A stretch of DNA of 64,000 nucleotides from the NCBI GenBank assembly GCA_001414485.1, contig LLEY01000032.1, positions 62,001 through 126,000 of the forward strand. Reading direction: 5' to 3'. The DNA is from Calycina herbarum (lineage: Eukaryota > Ascomycota > Leotiomycetes > Helotiales > Pezizellaceae). Of the stretch, positions 1 to 10,684 are shown in pieces (position 1 is the first letter of the stretch; every line of letters begins with the position of its first letter). The notes beneath the pieces are model-generated. The model was not told where the DNA came from. It saw nothing but the letters and a program-made list of their open reading frames with translations, and made no database searches. The translations under genes and the position numbers were made by a program.

Positions 1-624
1 ACAACTTTTGATTAAACAATCATCTCTCTTCGGTGTATGATGTGAATCTTTCTGTTTATACAAGCTGTCATATTAGACAAATAATACAATAAAGACGATC
101 CTCTATTGTTCCTGTTCATAAAGAATCTTCACTTAATGATTCTGAAAGATATTGAAAGTCACCAAATTTTCTTGACATGCCCTGCATGAGCACAGGATAT
201 CTTATTATGGATGACTTTCAGGTACTTAGTCTATTAATTTATATTTAATCAGACAGTTGGAACAATGGGATAATAAAATTAAGCGATGACTTGTGTTCAT
301 CAGTAAGTGAAAAGTCATTTGCATGGTAAAACATCGGATGGGGTAAAACATTGGAAGGTGCGATGGCGAGGCTTGACGGTTTAGGTAAGGCGTATATTTT
401 CCATCAGCCTTCTTTCGTCTTCCTAACCAGCCTCATTCCAAACTTCAACAACCAGCAAGTGCCCTAGTCAACCGACTAAGCAACCTTCTTAATACAACCA
501 ATAACCCCCTTAGGCGTCATAGTACTAACCGAGTATCCATCGAGTCTCTATTCGACCGCGCAATCCTCCTCCCGAGGCCCTTTTCTACACCGGCGCATGC
601 AGTCTACCAGCAACCGCCTTCACC
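1..624. other. Upstream intergenic region of RPB3
   Basis: I see no coding region here. The left part is AT-rich. The last ~200 bases before the RPB3 start are pyrimidine-rich with many CCT and CAAC runs, as is usual for fungal promoters and leaders. No TATA box close to the start is convincing. Confidence 0.5.
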
Positions 625-1766
625 ATGGATTACGACCCGATGACAATGGACACGGAGGCCACGGGGCCCTCTGTCAAGATCACAGACGTAAGTATTGAAG
701 AGGCATAGTTATATATGCCAGCTCAACTCACGCGCATCATGACAGGCAGGCGCGCATTCCGTCGACTTTGAACTCTCCAACGTCGACCTCGCCTTCGCAA
801 ATACCATCCGTCGCGTCATAATGGCCGAAGTCCCAACCATGGCAATCGATCTCGTCGAGGTGGAGGCAAATACTTCGGTCCTAGCGGATGAATTCATCTC
901 GCATCGACTCGGACTCATCCCGTTGAACTCGAAGAATGTGGATGATGTGGTTTACTCACGGGATTGCGATCAGTGCGATAATTATTGCGATCAGTGTAGT
1001 GTTACGCTTACGCTGCATGCGCGGTGTACGGGCGATGAGATTATGAAGGTTTATGCTAGGGATTTGGTGGTGGACTCGCAGCGACCGAATAATTGGGTAG
1101 GAAACCCGGTTATTACGGATCCGGATGGGTTGGGGACTGTGATTGCAAAGTTGAGGAAGGGTCAGGAGTTGAGAATGAAGTGTATTGCGAAGAAGGGGAT
1201 TGCGAAGGAACATGCGAAGTGGGCGCCTGTGTCGGCGGTGGGTTTCGAGTATGATCCTCATAATAAGTTGAAGCATATCGATCTTTGGTTTGAGAAGGAT
1301 GCTGCGACGGAATGGTAGGTTCACCTTTCATTTTTATACTTGTTGCTTTGGCTGATATTTCCCAAGGCCACCAAGCAAATACGCAGCCTGGGAGGACCCT
1401 CCACAAGAAGGCGAAGCATTCGACTACGACGCCGTCCCCGAAAAATTCTACTTCGAAGTCGAGAGCGTAGGAAATCTAGAACCCGACGCAATCATCCAAC
1501 AAGGAATCAAAGTCGTGCAAGAGAAGCTAGCAGCAGTAATTAAGGACTTGACCGAGGGAGCAAATGGTGGAGCAGCAGCAGACTACGATGGTCCCAGAAG
1601 TCCGGATATGAACATTGATACTGGTGCTGCGGCTGGTTGGGACCAAGGAGGATATACCACACCCTTTGGAAATGGAGCTACGGGTGGTAGTGGTTGGGGA
1701 CAAACTGGTGCTGCGACTCCTTATGGTGCGACGCCTTATGGCCAGAATGGTGGTGGATGGAATTAA
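625..1766 (+). CDS. RPB3: DNA-directed RNA polymerase II subunit RPB3
   Basis: Third-largest subunit of RNA polymerase II, nuclear, and the alpha-like partner of RPB11 in the assembly platform. I read three exons: 625-687, 746-1314 and 1367-1766, giving 343 residues. Exon 1 encodes [20 protein letters not shown] plus one residue, and the GTAAGT donor follows directly. Exon 2 holds the alpha-like dimerisation segment ([17 protein letters not shown]) and the cysteine cluster typical of RPB3 ([11 protein letters not shown]), followed by the domain 2 sheet. Exon 3 continues in frame from a split Trp codon and ends in a Gly/Asn-rich tail ([15 protein letters not shown]), which is common in fungal RPB3. 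Yeast RPB3 has 318 residues, so the length fits. The family call is near certain; splice sites were placed by frame and consensus. Confidence 0.96.
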
Positions 1767-2617
1767 GACGGGGGAACTTGAAATTGGGAAATTGGATGTA
1801 TCATGAAATTTGAGGATGCTCGAGGAGATAAGGGAGGGTACTCACTCAAGGATGAAGCACAAGCAATCTCTTGAAAAAGTATGTTCTCCTGCCCTTCCTT
1901 ACTCAGAGCAGTAAAAGCGAAAACCAAAAACTACAATTTTGCTTGTAATTGTACTTGCATAAGGGGAGAGGGATTCATGGCGTTGGTGGAGAAAAGTCTC
2001 TAGACCGTGGGAAAAACGGCTGGCTCTTTTTGGAGCATTCATGAAGCAGACAGAAATAGAAATTTATTCATTGGCCACCATTTGTATACGTGCCTCTTCA
2101 AACCCCCCTAGAGAAACTCCGCGTAAACACTTGTGTAGAAGAAACGAAATTCAGCTTCTTGATTTCTCCCAAATCACTGGAGTGAAGGAAATGTAGGTAG
2201 ATAGGTGTACGCAGAGCAGGGAGTCTCTCATATAATTCGTCATGTGAAAATGTACAGTCCCCTCTATTTATGAACGAAACAAACATGGCCCCACCTTCTA
2301 TATGTATGATATAGGTACACCTCTAAACGCCTCTATATACTTCTAATGCTTTCCCCCTCAACTCCAACCAACCTTGACAACCCTATACACAATCCAGAAA
2401 TGCGTCGTTCTGTGGCACTGAGCTCTTTCCTCTTCTAATTCGGTCGCCAATCTTCGTTCTGTTTTTCTCTATACACTTCTCCTCTTTTGGAAAGAGGGTT
2501 CCAGGTGATCTGAGCTCTTCCTGTCGTCTACCGATTTTGACCCAGCAGCAAGTTCGAGTTGCCTTTCAAATTCCCTTCTTCGGATTTCGAATTTCAAACA
2601 CCCATCACAGACCCCTC
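1767..2617. other. Intergenic region between convergent RPB3 and DIC1
   Basis: The region holds the 3' ends of two convergent genes. I see only short spurious reading frames and a pyrimidine-rich stretch around 2340-2560. No RNA gene or repeat was recognised. Confidence 0.5.
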
Positions 2618-3674
2618 TCAAGGATTTTGCACCACCTCATCTATCCCCTTGAACTTCCTATACATCTTCTTATGCTGTTCTAAAAACAAAAAGGTTGCAA
2701 TCGTATGCGGCCCCAAACGAATAAAACTAGGTACCCAACCCCTGAACATCCAGCCCACACCTTCGACTTTATATACATCAACCAATAATTTCCTCAGTCC
2801 CTTGCTTTCATGGGAACTCATGATGCGAGTCTTAATAACATCGACTGGGGAACAAACTGTTGTTGCTACAAACCCAGCTAAGAAAGAGGCGGAGAAGTGT
2901 GTTGTGAGGTTATCGGTTAATGGCGTATGGGTTATTAAAAGATTCTTGAAGCCATCGTAGGAAGCGAGTTGCGAGGCCGTCATCAAAACAGCACGCATAG
3001 AATTCGGCCATACACCCCTGAACAGGGATTTCCACCCCTCTTCTCTGGTCATCCTTAACAATCCATCGACGGCGTTTTTATAATTCCTCCTCTCGGATAT
3101 TGGGAGCGCGGCATCATGTTGCATTCGTACGTTTAATACATCTGCTGGGTTCCCTGCTATGCCTCCTAGAAATCCGGAGGTGGACGCCATGGCTATTAGG
3201 GCGGGGAAGGTGGGAGAGGATTTTGTGGATGTGAAATCTGCTTTTAGCTCTTCGTAGACGCCGAAGCGGGTTGTGGAGTAGGTTAATTGACGGAGGACGG
3301 AGGCGGATAGACCGGAGTAGAGACCGGGGAAACCATTGTTTTTGAAGACGTGGATGAAGGTTCCCACCATGGTTTTGGGGGCGTCTGGTTTACGGGTTTG
3401 TAGGCGGACCTGGGCATATATTATAAGTATATGGGTAGGTACGTGGTTATGGCAGGATGTGGGGGCTTACTTTGACTATTGAAGGTATTAGTATTTTCGA
3501 TTGAGAAGATGGGGAGGGGAACTAACCAAGATCCAGAGGATGAGTTACACATGCTGCGAAACAACTGGCGCTTCCCCCGAACCAGAAGGGGTATCTCATG
3601 TGTTCTCTATCCCAGGCCTTCTTTCGCATTACCTGCTCCTGCTTCTCAAGCACACTCGACAACTTCCCGGACAT
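2618..3674 (-). CDS. DIC1: Mitochondrial dicarboxylate carrier (DIC1-like)
   Basis: Inner-membrane carrier of the SLC25 family that exchanges dicarboxylates such as malate and succinate for phosphate. Exons on the minus strand are 3674-3527, 3475-3471 and 3409-2618, giving 314 residues. The protein starts MSGKLSSVLEKQEQ and has three tandem carrier repeats. The repeat signatures read PLDLVKVRLQT in repeat 1, NPADVLNVRMQ in repeat 2 and SPVDVIKTRI in repeat 3. PFWFGGSASCFAACVTHP and GLYSGLSASVLRQLTYS are characteristic of the Dic1 subgroup. Length and order match yeast Dic1 (298 residues). The middle exon is only TCAAA; without it the frame breaks and the conserved VK of the first signature is lost. 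Substrate class is inferred from subgroup motifs. Confidence 0.93.
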
Positions 3675-4222
3675 GGTAGCGATTGTGGATGAGGATATGA
3701 GGGCATTCCGTGTCGCGTAAACGTTGGAATAGTGAAATGAGGGGCTGTTGGAAAGGAGGGGGAGGGGAGGAGAAGATAAGAATATGAAGGGAAATTGAGG
3801 GTTGAAGTTATTCTAGAAATCAGGACTCGGAGTTTGTAAAAATGGCCGAGGTCGCTCCACTGTTCAGCGGCTGACTGAACGGAACTAGGTCAACTAGAGT
3901 AAACTCTGCGGCGGGGATACATTTATCTGCGAGTTTTAAGAAGATCTCATGCTCGTGATGGATTTATAGGAAATGCGAAGTAGATTCGGTCATCTTTTTG
4001 TACGAGTATTTGCTCATCGTTTTAGAATGGGATTCTTGGAAATGTTTTGACTTGAAAAATTGTAGCTTCAGCCTCGGGCGTCATCGCACATCCATGCTTG
4101 GCAGGCTAAAACCCATCGCTTGGGTTTCCGCTTTAGGGATGAAGCATCGAAGCTCTAGAAGCTTGTCTGAATGTTCCACTCCAGAAGAGACATTGGAGCA
4201 AACACCCTCAAGCTAATTGAAC
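3675..4222. other. Divergent promoter region DIC1 / MSF1
   Basis: This spacer of about 550 bases separates two divergent genes with mitochondrial products and probably contains both promoters. The short plus-strand frames starting near 3998 have no family resemblance. I could not identify a specific regulatory motif. Confidence 0.45.
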
Positions 4223-5734
4223 ATGGCTTCTCTCGCTAGGCGGCAACGTCTCTCTACAGCTAGAGATACATTAGCCCTGTTCACTGGTCTGGCCAATGTC
4301 ACCGCGCGGAATTTGCGCGTGTGCTCAAGCTGCCGGTTCAATTCTACAGGTTGGTCAATTTGCGAAGGGAAGGGAGGTTACTACTGACGAGCTTCTGCAG
4401 GTACCGCCCCAGCCAAAGTTACCCTTGGTAACAAGACATATCCAACGGACTCTTGGTTCAATGTCCCTTCTACGATTGGATCAGCAATTGATCGAAAACT
4501 CCACATTCAAAAAGATCACCCCATCTCGATAACCCGCTCCATCATCGAATCCAAATTCCCCGCGCCCAGTTATAAACACTATAGCTCCTTCTTTCCGATC
4601 GTCACTACACATCAGAACTTCGATTCCTTGGGCTTTCCTCAAGATCATCCGGGGAGGAGTAAGACGGATACATACTATGTGAATGAAAAGACGGTTCTGC
4701 GGACACATACCAGCGCACATCAAGCGGATGTTTTCCGGGCGAACGAAAGCGAAGGGTATACAATTAGCGCAGACGTTTATCGCAGAGATGCAATCGACCG
4801 AACGCATTACCCTGTATTCCACCAGATGGAAGGCGCGCGGGTGTGGGATCGAAAGAAGGTACCGGGTGGGGATATTGTAGCAGCTGTTTGGGCAGATGTT
4901 GCAGCTTTACCTCAACACAATATGATTGTGGAAGACCCAAACCCACCAATACACCCCGAAAGAAACCCATTACAACATGGACAGACCTACCAGGAAGCGG
5001 AAGCAATTGCTGCGCATTTGAAGAAATCATTGGAATTAGTCGTTGCAGAGATATTTTCAAGGGCAAAGGCTGCTCGTATCGCAGCGAATCCAGATTACCA
5101 AGATGAGCCACTGAAGGTTCGATGGGTAGAAGCATATTTCCCATTCACAAGTCCCTCCTGGGAACTCGAGATTTTCTGGCAGGGAGACTGGTTAGAAGTC
5201 CTAGGATCTGGAGTCGTTAAACAAGAAATCCTCGAAAACGCGGGTGTCCCATCACAACTAGGTTGGGCATTTGGCCTAGGTCTAGAGCGCATCGCCATGC
5301 TTCTCTTCGAAATTCCAGATATCCGACTCTTCTGGTCGCAAGACTCAAGATTTCTCGACCAATTCAAAGGCGTCTCCTCCAACCTTCAGACCCTCAAAAG
5401 CTTCATCCCATTCTCCAAATATCCAACTTGCTACAAAGACGTAGCATTCTGGCTCAAATCCACATCTTCTGCTGCAGGTGGTGGGAATGCAGCTAATACC
5501 CAGGATTTCCATGAGAATGATGTTATGGAGATTGTGAGGGATATTGGGGGGGATGTGGTGGAGGATGTGAGGAAGACGGATGAGTTTACACATCCGAAGA
5601 CGGGGAGGAAGAGTCTTTGTTATAGGATTAATTATAGGAGTCTGGAGAGGACTTTGAGGAATGAGGAGGTTAATGGGTTTCATGAGAGGGTTAGGGAGGC
5701 GTTGGTGGGGAAGTTGGGGGTAGAGTTGAGGTGA
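4223..5734 (+). CDS. MSF1: Mitochondrial phenylalanyl-tRNA synthetase
   Basis: Monomeric class II aminoacyl-tRNA synthetase charging mitochondrial tRNA-Phe (yeast Msf1, human FARS2). Exons 4223-4349 and 4401-5734 give 486 residues, close to yeast Msf1 (469). The N-terminus (MASLARRQRLSTARD) is basic and Ser/Thr-rich, as expected of a mitochondrial presequence. The class II catalytic core follows: HPISITRSIIE, then RTHTSAHQADVF (motif 2 region), FPFTSPSWELEI, and GWAFGLGLERIAMLLF (motif 3). The C-terminal ferredoxin-like anticodon-binding domain starts at FSKYPTCYKDVAFWL and ends GKLGVELR. The start is the first ATG that joins in frame through the 51-nt intron. It is divergent from the neighbouring DIC1. 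Confidence 0.95.
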
Positions 5735-6123
5735 TGGGAGGGACGATGACAAAATGTAAAATCATCAATGTATTGTACAGGTATTATAGATGTAAACATA
5801 AGGACACACACACTCAATTGTCAAACCATACGAAGAAGTAATAAGTGAAGCTCTAAGAAGAGAGTGAGGATTATTTCCAGGCTTTCGATTGGCCCTTCGT
5901 GAGCATTTCAGCCACACTTGAGACCCGGCTGCACAAAAGTGGCTGAAGCCGAGACGTGTTAAACTCCAGCCTCGCCTCGTCCTTGTATTATAGGGACAGA
6001 ATTCAAGCTCTCACTCAGGAACATAAATCCATTCCACTCCCCTCAAACCCCACACAAAAGAGCAAGACTCGTATTCTTAAGCTCATGCTATAGCAGTATC
6101 ATCTGCCAGAATCAACCGCAGCA
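5735..6123. other. Intergenic region MSF1 / SPC3
   Basis: A spacer of about 390 bases carrying the MSF1 3' end and the SPC3 promoter. I see no additional coding sequence. The stretch before the SPC3 start is CA- and CT-rich. Confidence 0.45.
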
Positions 6124-7002
6124 ATGCATTCTACCATCGTTCGCGCCCAGAATGTCTTTGGCTTCTTCACCACTGTCGCATTCGTTGTCGCGGCCCTGAT
6201 AGCGGCTTCGGATTTATTCTCAGAGCGTGCTCCTAAGGCTACGGTTGCTGTTAATACTGTTCAAGTGTATTTCTCCCCTCTTTCCCTCCATCCTTTCCCA
6301 AAATCCAATCCCTCTCCCTGCCTCCAATCTCCGTCCCAATTCCTTAACTAATAATGTAAATAGAGTCAAAGGCCGCCCTCACTACTACTCGACGAAAAAA
6401 GAAGAATACGCCGTCATCCGCTTCACCATGTCCGCGGACCTCTCCTCCCTGTTCACCTGGAACACCAAACAAGTTTTCGTCTACGTCTCGGCGTCGTGGC
6501 CGAATAGCACGAGTAGCGAGTTGAGTAATGAGGCGGTGATTTGGGATCAGATTATTACGAGTCCGTCGGCGGATCATTTGATGAATCTTGGGCCGGCGGC
6601 TATGAAGAAGTTGGTTAAGAGCGCGAAGGGGAAGGCTATTGATCCGAAGAGGTATGTCTGCGTATACCCATATATTCTGCTCCGGTTGGGTAGGAAGGGG
6701 AGGGAAGAGTATGGTAATGAGGGTTGAGAACTGGACATGTGCTAATATCAAGAATCAACAGAGGCAAACTCGAACTAAAGAATCAAAAACCGAAATACCA
6801 GATCACAGCTCCCTCGGGCAAATTGGCAGAAACGAACGATGTGGTATTAAAAGTCCATTATAATGTTCAACCTTGGGTTGGGGTCTTGACTTGGACGCCT
6901 CAAATCGAATTTCTGGGATGGAAGAAGTTGAAGGGTGGTGTTAGTAAAGCCTTTCAATTACCGGCTATTAAGGCGAAGAAGGATACTGCGAAGAAGGTTT
7001 AG
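6124..7002 (+). CDS. SPC3: Signal peptidase complex subunit 3
   Basis: Non-catalytic but essential subunit of the ER signal peptidase (SPC22/23 family), with one N-terminal membrane anchor and a lumenal domain. Exons 6124-6266, 6364-6651 and 6762-7002 give 223 residues. The start MHSTIVRAQNVFGFFTTVAF leads into the membrane segment (VVAALIAASDLF). The lumenal family motifs follow: VVKGRPHYYSTKKEEYAVIRF, then FTWNTKQVFVYVSA, NEAVIWDQII and KLELKNQKPKYQI. The lysine-rich end (AIKAKKDTAKKV) extends beyond the 184-residue yeast protein. Each intron changes frame exactly as needed to keep these motifs continuous. Confidence 0.93.
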
Positions 7003-7872
7003 AGCGTATGGGGAATTCTTGGGTTGGTGAAGAGGCGTTTTTTTAGCGTTAAAGTGGGAAAGGGAAAGGGAATACCAATGCTATTATTTGGAAAGAGTGT
7101 TTAGGGTTTGGTTTTGTAAAGGGGATGTTGAGAACGTGGTTTTGCTACCTAGGTACAGGGTATTGAGGGAGAAGCTATGTTCAGGGTAGGTGTCTAGTGG
7201 CATACTGCTTTATTTCTCAATGCTGCCTTCAAGAATTCGGCTGGTTGGTCATGCCACCCATCGTTCCTTCTCTCTGCCCTCTCTACATCTCAACCTCCCT
7301 GCCACCCCACAATAAACCCGAGCCCGAAGTCTGTTCAGAGATCCAAATAAGCATTTCAAAACAGGTGTAATATGGCCAAGTGGTTATCGCGCACCCTGCT
7401 TTCAAAAAGAAAGAAGACAAACTCAACTCATCCCCCGCTCCTGGGAGCTGCGCCTTCTGATCGAACTTGAGTTCGGATGATGTTATCATTGTAATTGTTT
7501 GATTTCTTCTGTTCTTTGGGATTTGTCTACCGTGGGGCGGGGCAGTAATTTCTGAATTAGGGGTTGGTGGTTGAGGTTGGCCACTTGTTCTTGGCTAAGA
7601 ATTAAAGATAGTAGTCCTTTCTGAAATTCGAACATTCAATTCCTCACTTCAATATTGGTAAGCGGCGAAAAATAAGGGCTGGTTGGCTTTTTCTTTGGCA
7701 AAAATTGATGAGAGGAGCCATCTCTTCTTTTTTTGAGTATTGGATGAGAAGCTGAATCTAGCTGCCAAACAGCCTTAGGATAGTTCATTCCAGATTCAAA
7801 CGAAATTAAAACCTCAAACCTACTTTTCAGATATTTTGATGATACTGGTTGCTTGGTGACTCCCGTGCTATT

Positions 7873-7893
7873 ATTGGTAGGTTACCTACCAAT
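7873..7893. repeat. 21-bp palindrome
   Basis: Two perfect 10-base arms (ATTGGTAGGT and ACCTACCAAT) are separated by one T. The right half is shared with a sequence near 37945 (ACCTACCAATAGCAC), and GCTATT sits just to the left here. It could be a regulator site or the end of a degenerate element. Confidence 0.5.
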
Positions 7894-8071
7894 GGTTAAC
7901 TTTCTGAAATCTGCTATTCGTAGGTATCTTCCCGCTACCGCTTCCCCCCATCGCTTTATTCAACACCTAAGAAGTCTCATCCAAAAAGACTAAGCACTAC
8001 AATTCTCAGAAAACCTTCGCAGCCATCAAAAGTGAGAGAGATTACCAAGACTAAAGATCCAATTTGTTGGT

Positions 8072-8177
8072 CTTACACGGGACTCTTTTTGGCCCCCAAA
8101 TGTTACTTGGCTTACCCGGTGTTCGTTCGGCTTACTGGGTAAATGTTTGGGGGGCCAAAAAGTAGTCACGAGGTAAG
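8072..8177. mobile_element. MITE-like inverted repeat (~105 bp)
   Basis: The left arm runs CTTACACGGGACTCTTTTTG then GCCCCCAAATGTTAC. The right arm is its imperfect reverse complement (GTAAATGTTTGGGGGGCCAA, AAAGTAGTCACGAGGTAAG). The arms span nearly the whole element with a short centre, so the strand could fold into one long hairpin. A TA dinucleotide at each edge would suit a Tc1/mariner-type target duplication, but I cannot confirm the edges. No coding capacity. Confidence 0.55.
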
Positions 8178-9264
8178 CTGGTAATTGTTTACCACTAGTA
8201 CTCTAACTTGTATGTCCAAGCAAAGCCATAGGTTCTTCTTGGCTGATCTTGTCAGCATGCAATACACATATATATACACCCATGTCTTACCTCCCCGGAT
8301 TTCTCCTGGAATAAGCATTTCCTGATCCAGTGAGCTGGGAAATTTGAAACGCTCTTATGCATGAATGATATGGAGCTGAGTTGATCTCACGTGTGCTGCA
8401 CTTGTGTTAAGAGACAAGAGGCTTTTGATTAGGGATGAAGTAAGGATGAGTGATTGTCCGCTCTTACCTTTTAAGGCTTCCTCACCTCAGATTGTGAGCG
8501 TTACGTTCTAGCGAGATCATGATGGATTTTTTCTATTTGGCATTTTTCTTTTCTTTCTTGTCTAGCTGGGAGGCATTCTATTTGCGCACAGTACATTTCA
8601 AGCACTGATTGAGACTTCTGTTACTTGTAGGGCGATTTCGGGTGGAATGTAGCGTTCTACGGCATTGCCCTAGAATGTATTTATTGCCGGGCTAGGTTCA
8701 ACTATTTCTCCTTCTAGTTTTTCTTCTACATGTGAGACTTAGCTTTTCTCTTGGGTATACCTGATCAACTGGGCGCTATGCTTGACTGGGGGAGTTTTAG
8801 ACCCTCTCGAAGTCGTGAAGATGCGTTCGCTAAAGTTTGGGACAGCTATAAGAAGATTTGCGAGATGCTCAAAAGGCTGTTGTACTCCTACTTCCTTTTT
8901 CCCCTGACAAAAAGTACACCGAATAAACTGAATTGTGGCAATCAGAGCGGTATCCGAATTTGGTGCTGAACTCGGCTGTCAGATTGGTTCTTCAGCCACC
9001 ACAACCTTTCGGAATGAAGGCTTAAGCCAACCGAAGACACGGAGGTAGTTTTGCCGTGATTCTTTACCTTGCCAAGACTATTTTAAGACTTCGAGCGGCC
9101 GACTTCATCTGTTGGCGAAGCTTCTGAGCTTCTCACGGCTTGCTCTTCAGCCATACCTACTGTATAGCCTTCGGTCAAGAACAGTACCGAATACTCTTCT
9201 CAGCAAAGTTCAATGCTGATATTTCATTGCATGGAATTAGCTAGCTCTGATAAAAATGGCTGGG

Positions 9265-9270
9265 TATAAA
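9265..9270 (+). promoter_or_regulatory. TATA box candidate of the LsdA-like gene
   Basis: TATAAA lies about 310 bases upstream of the ATG at 9581. It is followed by a strongly polypyrimidine leader (about 9300-9430, mostly T and C), a layout often seen in highly expressed fungal genes. No transcript evidence. Confidence 0.4.
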
Positions 9271-9580
9271 GACAATTGAATAGTCCACGAAAAACAAAAT
9301 CTCTCCACTCTCATCCGCAATCCTACTTCTACAATTTCCTTCATCTCTTCCCTATCTATTTTTCTTTTCTTCATTTCCTTTTTCTAGCTTTTCTCTATTT
9401 CTATCTCGTGCTTATCTCTTCAGTCCCTAGTTTCACATCCTCCTCTGCGTGCAGCACAAGAAGCTCTCCTTTGTTAGCCGAAAACGAAAACGACGACAAC
9501 ATATATTTGCTCGCATTTCACTACCCGAAAAACCAGCCAAGCATTTGACAACTGCCTCCCTTAAATCAAATTTAGTAATC

Positions 9581-10684
9581 ATGGTTAATTTCGCCGCAGC
9601 TTCCTTGGTAGGGCTCTCATGCCTCTCAACAATCATTTCAGCAGCCCCTTTCGTTTTCGATAACAACCCGTTTGGCAAAAACTTTCCAAATCCAGACAAA
9701 AATCAAATTAGCGCCATTCAAACCCAAGCTCATGGGAGTATTCCAAATGCCAAACCACCGGCAACAGTCAAGCCAAGCACTCTAACCACCTTGAGGTTCA
9801 TCGCTTTCAATGAGATTTTCGAAGTGGCTTTCTACACTCAACTCATTCAAAACATTACCAATTACGTCCCCGGATACGAGATCAAGGACGAGAAGAAGAA
9901 GCAAAAGCTCCTCGCTAACCTCGTTGCAATCCAAGCTCAAGAAGAAGTCCACGCTCTCAACGCCAACAACGCACTCAAAAACTTTAAAGTCGACCCAATC
10001 CAACCTTGCAAGTACAGTTTCCCCGTCGACAACGTCAACGATGCAATCGCTCTCGCCTCAACCTTCACCGACCTCGTCCTCGGAACCCTCCAAGATATCG
10101 AACAAACCCTTGCAATGGACGGAGACGCAGGCCTCACCCGCGGAGTCGCCGCAGTAATCGGTCAAGAAGGCGAACAAAATGGATATTTCCGCACATTCGG
10201 TGGCAAAATCGCCAGCGCCCTTCCCTTCCTCACAACCAGCACCAGAGACTTCGCATTCTCAGCCCTCAACCAAGCCTTCGTCATCAAAGACTCCTGTCCA
10301 AATTCCAAAGATATCACACTTAAAATCTTCAACCCTCTCACCGTCGACGTCGGAGATTTACCAAAGGATCCCAAGCCTCAAAATATCAAGTTTAGTTTCC
10401 AACTTCCGGAGGGTGGTGTGAAGCCAGAGTGGAAAAGCGATTGGACGGGATTGTCTTTGGCTTATATCAACCAACAAAATGTTCCTGTTAAAGCCCAGCT
10501 TTCTGGGGTCAAGGTTGATGGGAGCAAAGTTTCTTTCGAGGCGTTGTTTCCGTTTGATGCTGGGACTTTTGGGAATGGGTTGACGGTTGCTGCGTTGGTT
10601 AATGCGGATGCGGATTTTTCAACCGCTGTAACGGTCTCAAATTCTACTACCGTTTTTGGGCCGGCTTTGATCGAAGTTAATTGA
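9581..10684 (+). CDS. Secreted ferritin-like protein, LsdA/Rds1 type
   Basis: Single-exon gene of 367 residues. The N-terminus MVNFAAASLVGLSCLSTIIS is a secretion signal with likely cleavage after the Ala-Ala pair before PFVFDN. The mature part starts with NPFGKNFPNPDKNQ and then a four-helix segment (LRFIAFNEIFEVAFYTQLI, IQAQEEVHALNANNAL, ALASTFTDLVLGTLQDIEQ, VIGQEGEQNGYFRTF). These carry the Glu and His positions typical of the fungal ferritin-like family of LsdA (late sexual development) and Rds1 (stress response). A beta-rich C-terminal half follows. Metal binding is inferred from the fold only. The frame stays open upstream without an ATG, so 9581 is the start. The leader is pyrimidine-rich. 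Confidence 0.85.
   Translation: MVNFAAASLVGLSCLSTIISAAPFVFDNNPFGKNFPNPDKNQISAIQTQAHGSIPNAKPPATVKPSTLTTLRFIAFNEIFEVAFYTQLIQNITNYVPGYEIKDEKKKQKLLANLVAIQAQEEVHALNANNALKNFKVDPIQPCKYSFPVDNVNDAIALASTFTDLVLGTLQDIEQTLAMDGDAGLTRGVAAVIGQEGEQNGYFRTFGGKIASALPFLTTSTRDFAFSALNQAFVIKDSCPNSKDITLKIFNPLTVDVGDLPKDPKPQNIKFSFQLPEGGVKPEWKSDWTGLSLAYINQQNVPVKAQLSGVKVDGSKVSFEALFPFDAGTFGNGLTVAALVNADADFSTAVTVSNSTTVFGPALIEVN

Larger units (their letters stand above)
7003..9264. other. Gene-poor intergenic region
   Basis: More than 2 kb without a supportable gene. The longest frame, near 8751-8969, has no ATG start and resembles nothing known. The region holds a near-perfect palindrome at 7873-7893 and a MITE-like inverted repeat at 8072-8177, both listed separately. 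Composition is AT-rich with many T-runs. Confidence 0.5.

Noticed and set aside
3479..3692. Plus-strand ORFs over the first exon of DIC1
   Set aside because: Antisense shadows of the carrier gene, whose minus-strand exons explain the sequence.
7365..7495. tRNA-like A box (TGGCCAAGTGG) on the plus strand
   Set aside because: No matching acceptor stem, no GGTTCGA-type B box at the right distance and no pairing anticodon stem.
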